Part shown: positions 63,656 through 64,000 of the stretch, in pieces
Layout: each line of letters begins with the position of its first letter
How positions within the stretch are numbered: position 1 is the first letter of the stretch
NCBI RefSeq assembly: GCF_011392125.1
Contig: NZ_JAAJBU010000002.1
Span: 372,001 to 436,000 of the forward strand
Direction: 5' to 3'
DNA: 64,000 nt
DNA from: Flavobacterium lotistagni
GTDB lineage: Bacteria; Bacteroidota; Bacteroidia; Flavobacteriales; Flavobacteriaceae
Notes under the pieces: generated by a model
What the model saw: the letters and a program-made list of their open reading frames with translations, nothing else
Database searches by the model: none
What the model was told of the DNA's origin: nothing
Made by a program: the position numbers and the translations under genes

Positions 63656-64000
63656 AAACACAGAAGACACAGAAACTCTTCCTGAGATTTCTGTATTCGA
63701 AATACAAGCTTTCAATTCGCAACCTAATGAAAGTAAATCATTGTTCTAATAAGAAGTTTCCACTTTGAACCGATAGTTGTCACACAAATGAAAAACCCAA
63801 ATCTAAGACAACCCTTCATTTTATTAAGACTATACTGTAATTAAAAGCGCATTGTTTGTGTAGAAATAATTCTAAATACCTAAATAAATGCTAACATAAC
63901 AGAATTTAACACATGCTTTTAAGATAAATTTCAACAAAAAACTTGTTTTCTTAACAAATATTTTAGAATTTTATAAACTAATCTAAAATACTTACAAATG
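63656..64000. other. Gene-free AT-rich region at the right edge
   Basis: A weak hairpin (CAGAAACTC 63670-63678 with GAGATTTCTG 63684-63693) just after the Omp85-like gene may slow transcription. The rest is AT-rich with no open reading frame of note. The last three bases are ATG and could start a plus-strand gene beyond the window, but this cannot be judged. Confidence 0.6.

Noticed and set aside
63998..64000. Start codon of a gene at the right edge
   Set aside because: Only the three bases are available, so it cannot be supported as a feature.

Overview
The window comes from a low-to-mid GC member of the Bacteroidota, most likely a Flavobacterium-type organism. The evidence is: type IX secretion (T9SS) sorting domains on secreted leucine-rich-repeat (LRR) proteins; promoters of the Bacteroidota form (TTG, about 17-19 bp, TAnnTTTG); an UpxY-type antiterminator at the head of a surface-polysaccharide locus; and a Bacteroidota-style ribosomal superoperon with secY-infA-rpmJ and no adk or map. 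No tRNA, rRNA, phage, insertion sequence or CRISPR array was seen.

Region 1 (1-19733, all minus strand) is a surface-polysaccharide locus in two blocks. The upstream block has its own promoter and reads wza-like exporter, wzc-like tyrosine kinase, WbpP/TviC-like 4-epimerase, WbpO/TviB-like dehydrogenase and UDP-glucose dehydrogenase, ending in a strong terminator. The downstream block starts with a winged-helix protein that has a palindrome over its putative promoter, followed by UpxY. It continues into rmlB, two sugar ketoisomerase paralogues, a FemAB-like transferase, two DegT-type proteins and a formyltransferase; together these predict a dTDP-3-amino-3,6-dideoxyhexose, probably N-formylated. 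The block ends with pseB-pseC-pseF-pseH-formyltransferase-pseI for CMP-pseudaminic acid, with pseI cut by the window edge and no pseG visible.

Region 2 (19700-26460) is housekeeping: recR, a sodium/solute symporter, a CoA-binding protein, marC, two guanidino-group hydrolases (with a 3' relic of another ctlX-like gene) and citrate synthase. Its intergenic gaps are full of short dispersed repeats, including a structured element found four times in the window.

Region 3 (26482-41151) is the most unusual part. It holds two tandem copies of a three-part module: a TPR sensor histidine kinase of the LytS type, a LytTR response regulator, and a T9SS-exported LRR protein. One copy carries two LRR proteins (748 and 904 aa), the other a single 1312-aa LRR protein.

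Region 4 (41326-61890) holds eno, carA and the str-S10-spc-alpha ribosomal genes from rpsL to rplQ, with fusA, secY, infA and rpoA. Arrays of a 7-bp repeat sit in the predicted 5' leaders of eno and carA and in the infA-rpmJ gap. Two hairpins interrupt the otherwise tight ribosomal cluster. Region 5 (61982-64000) carries a divergent Omp85-like outer-membrane protein and an AT-rich tail without a complete gene.
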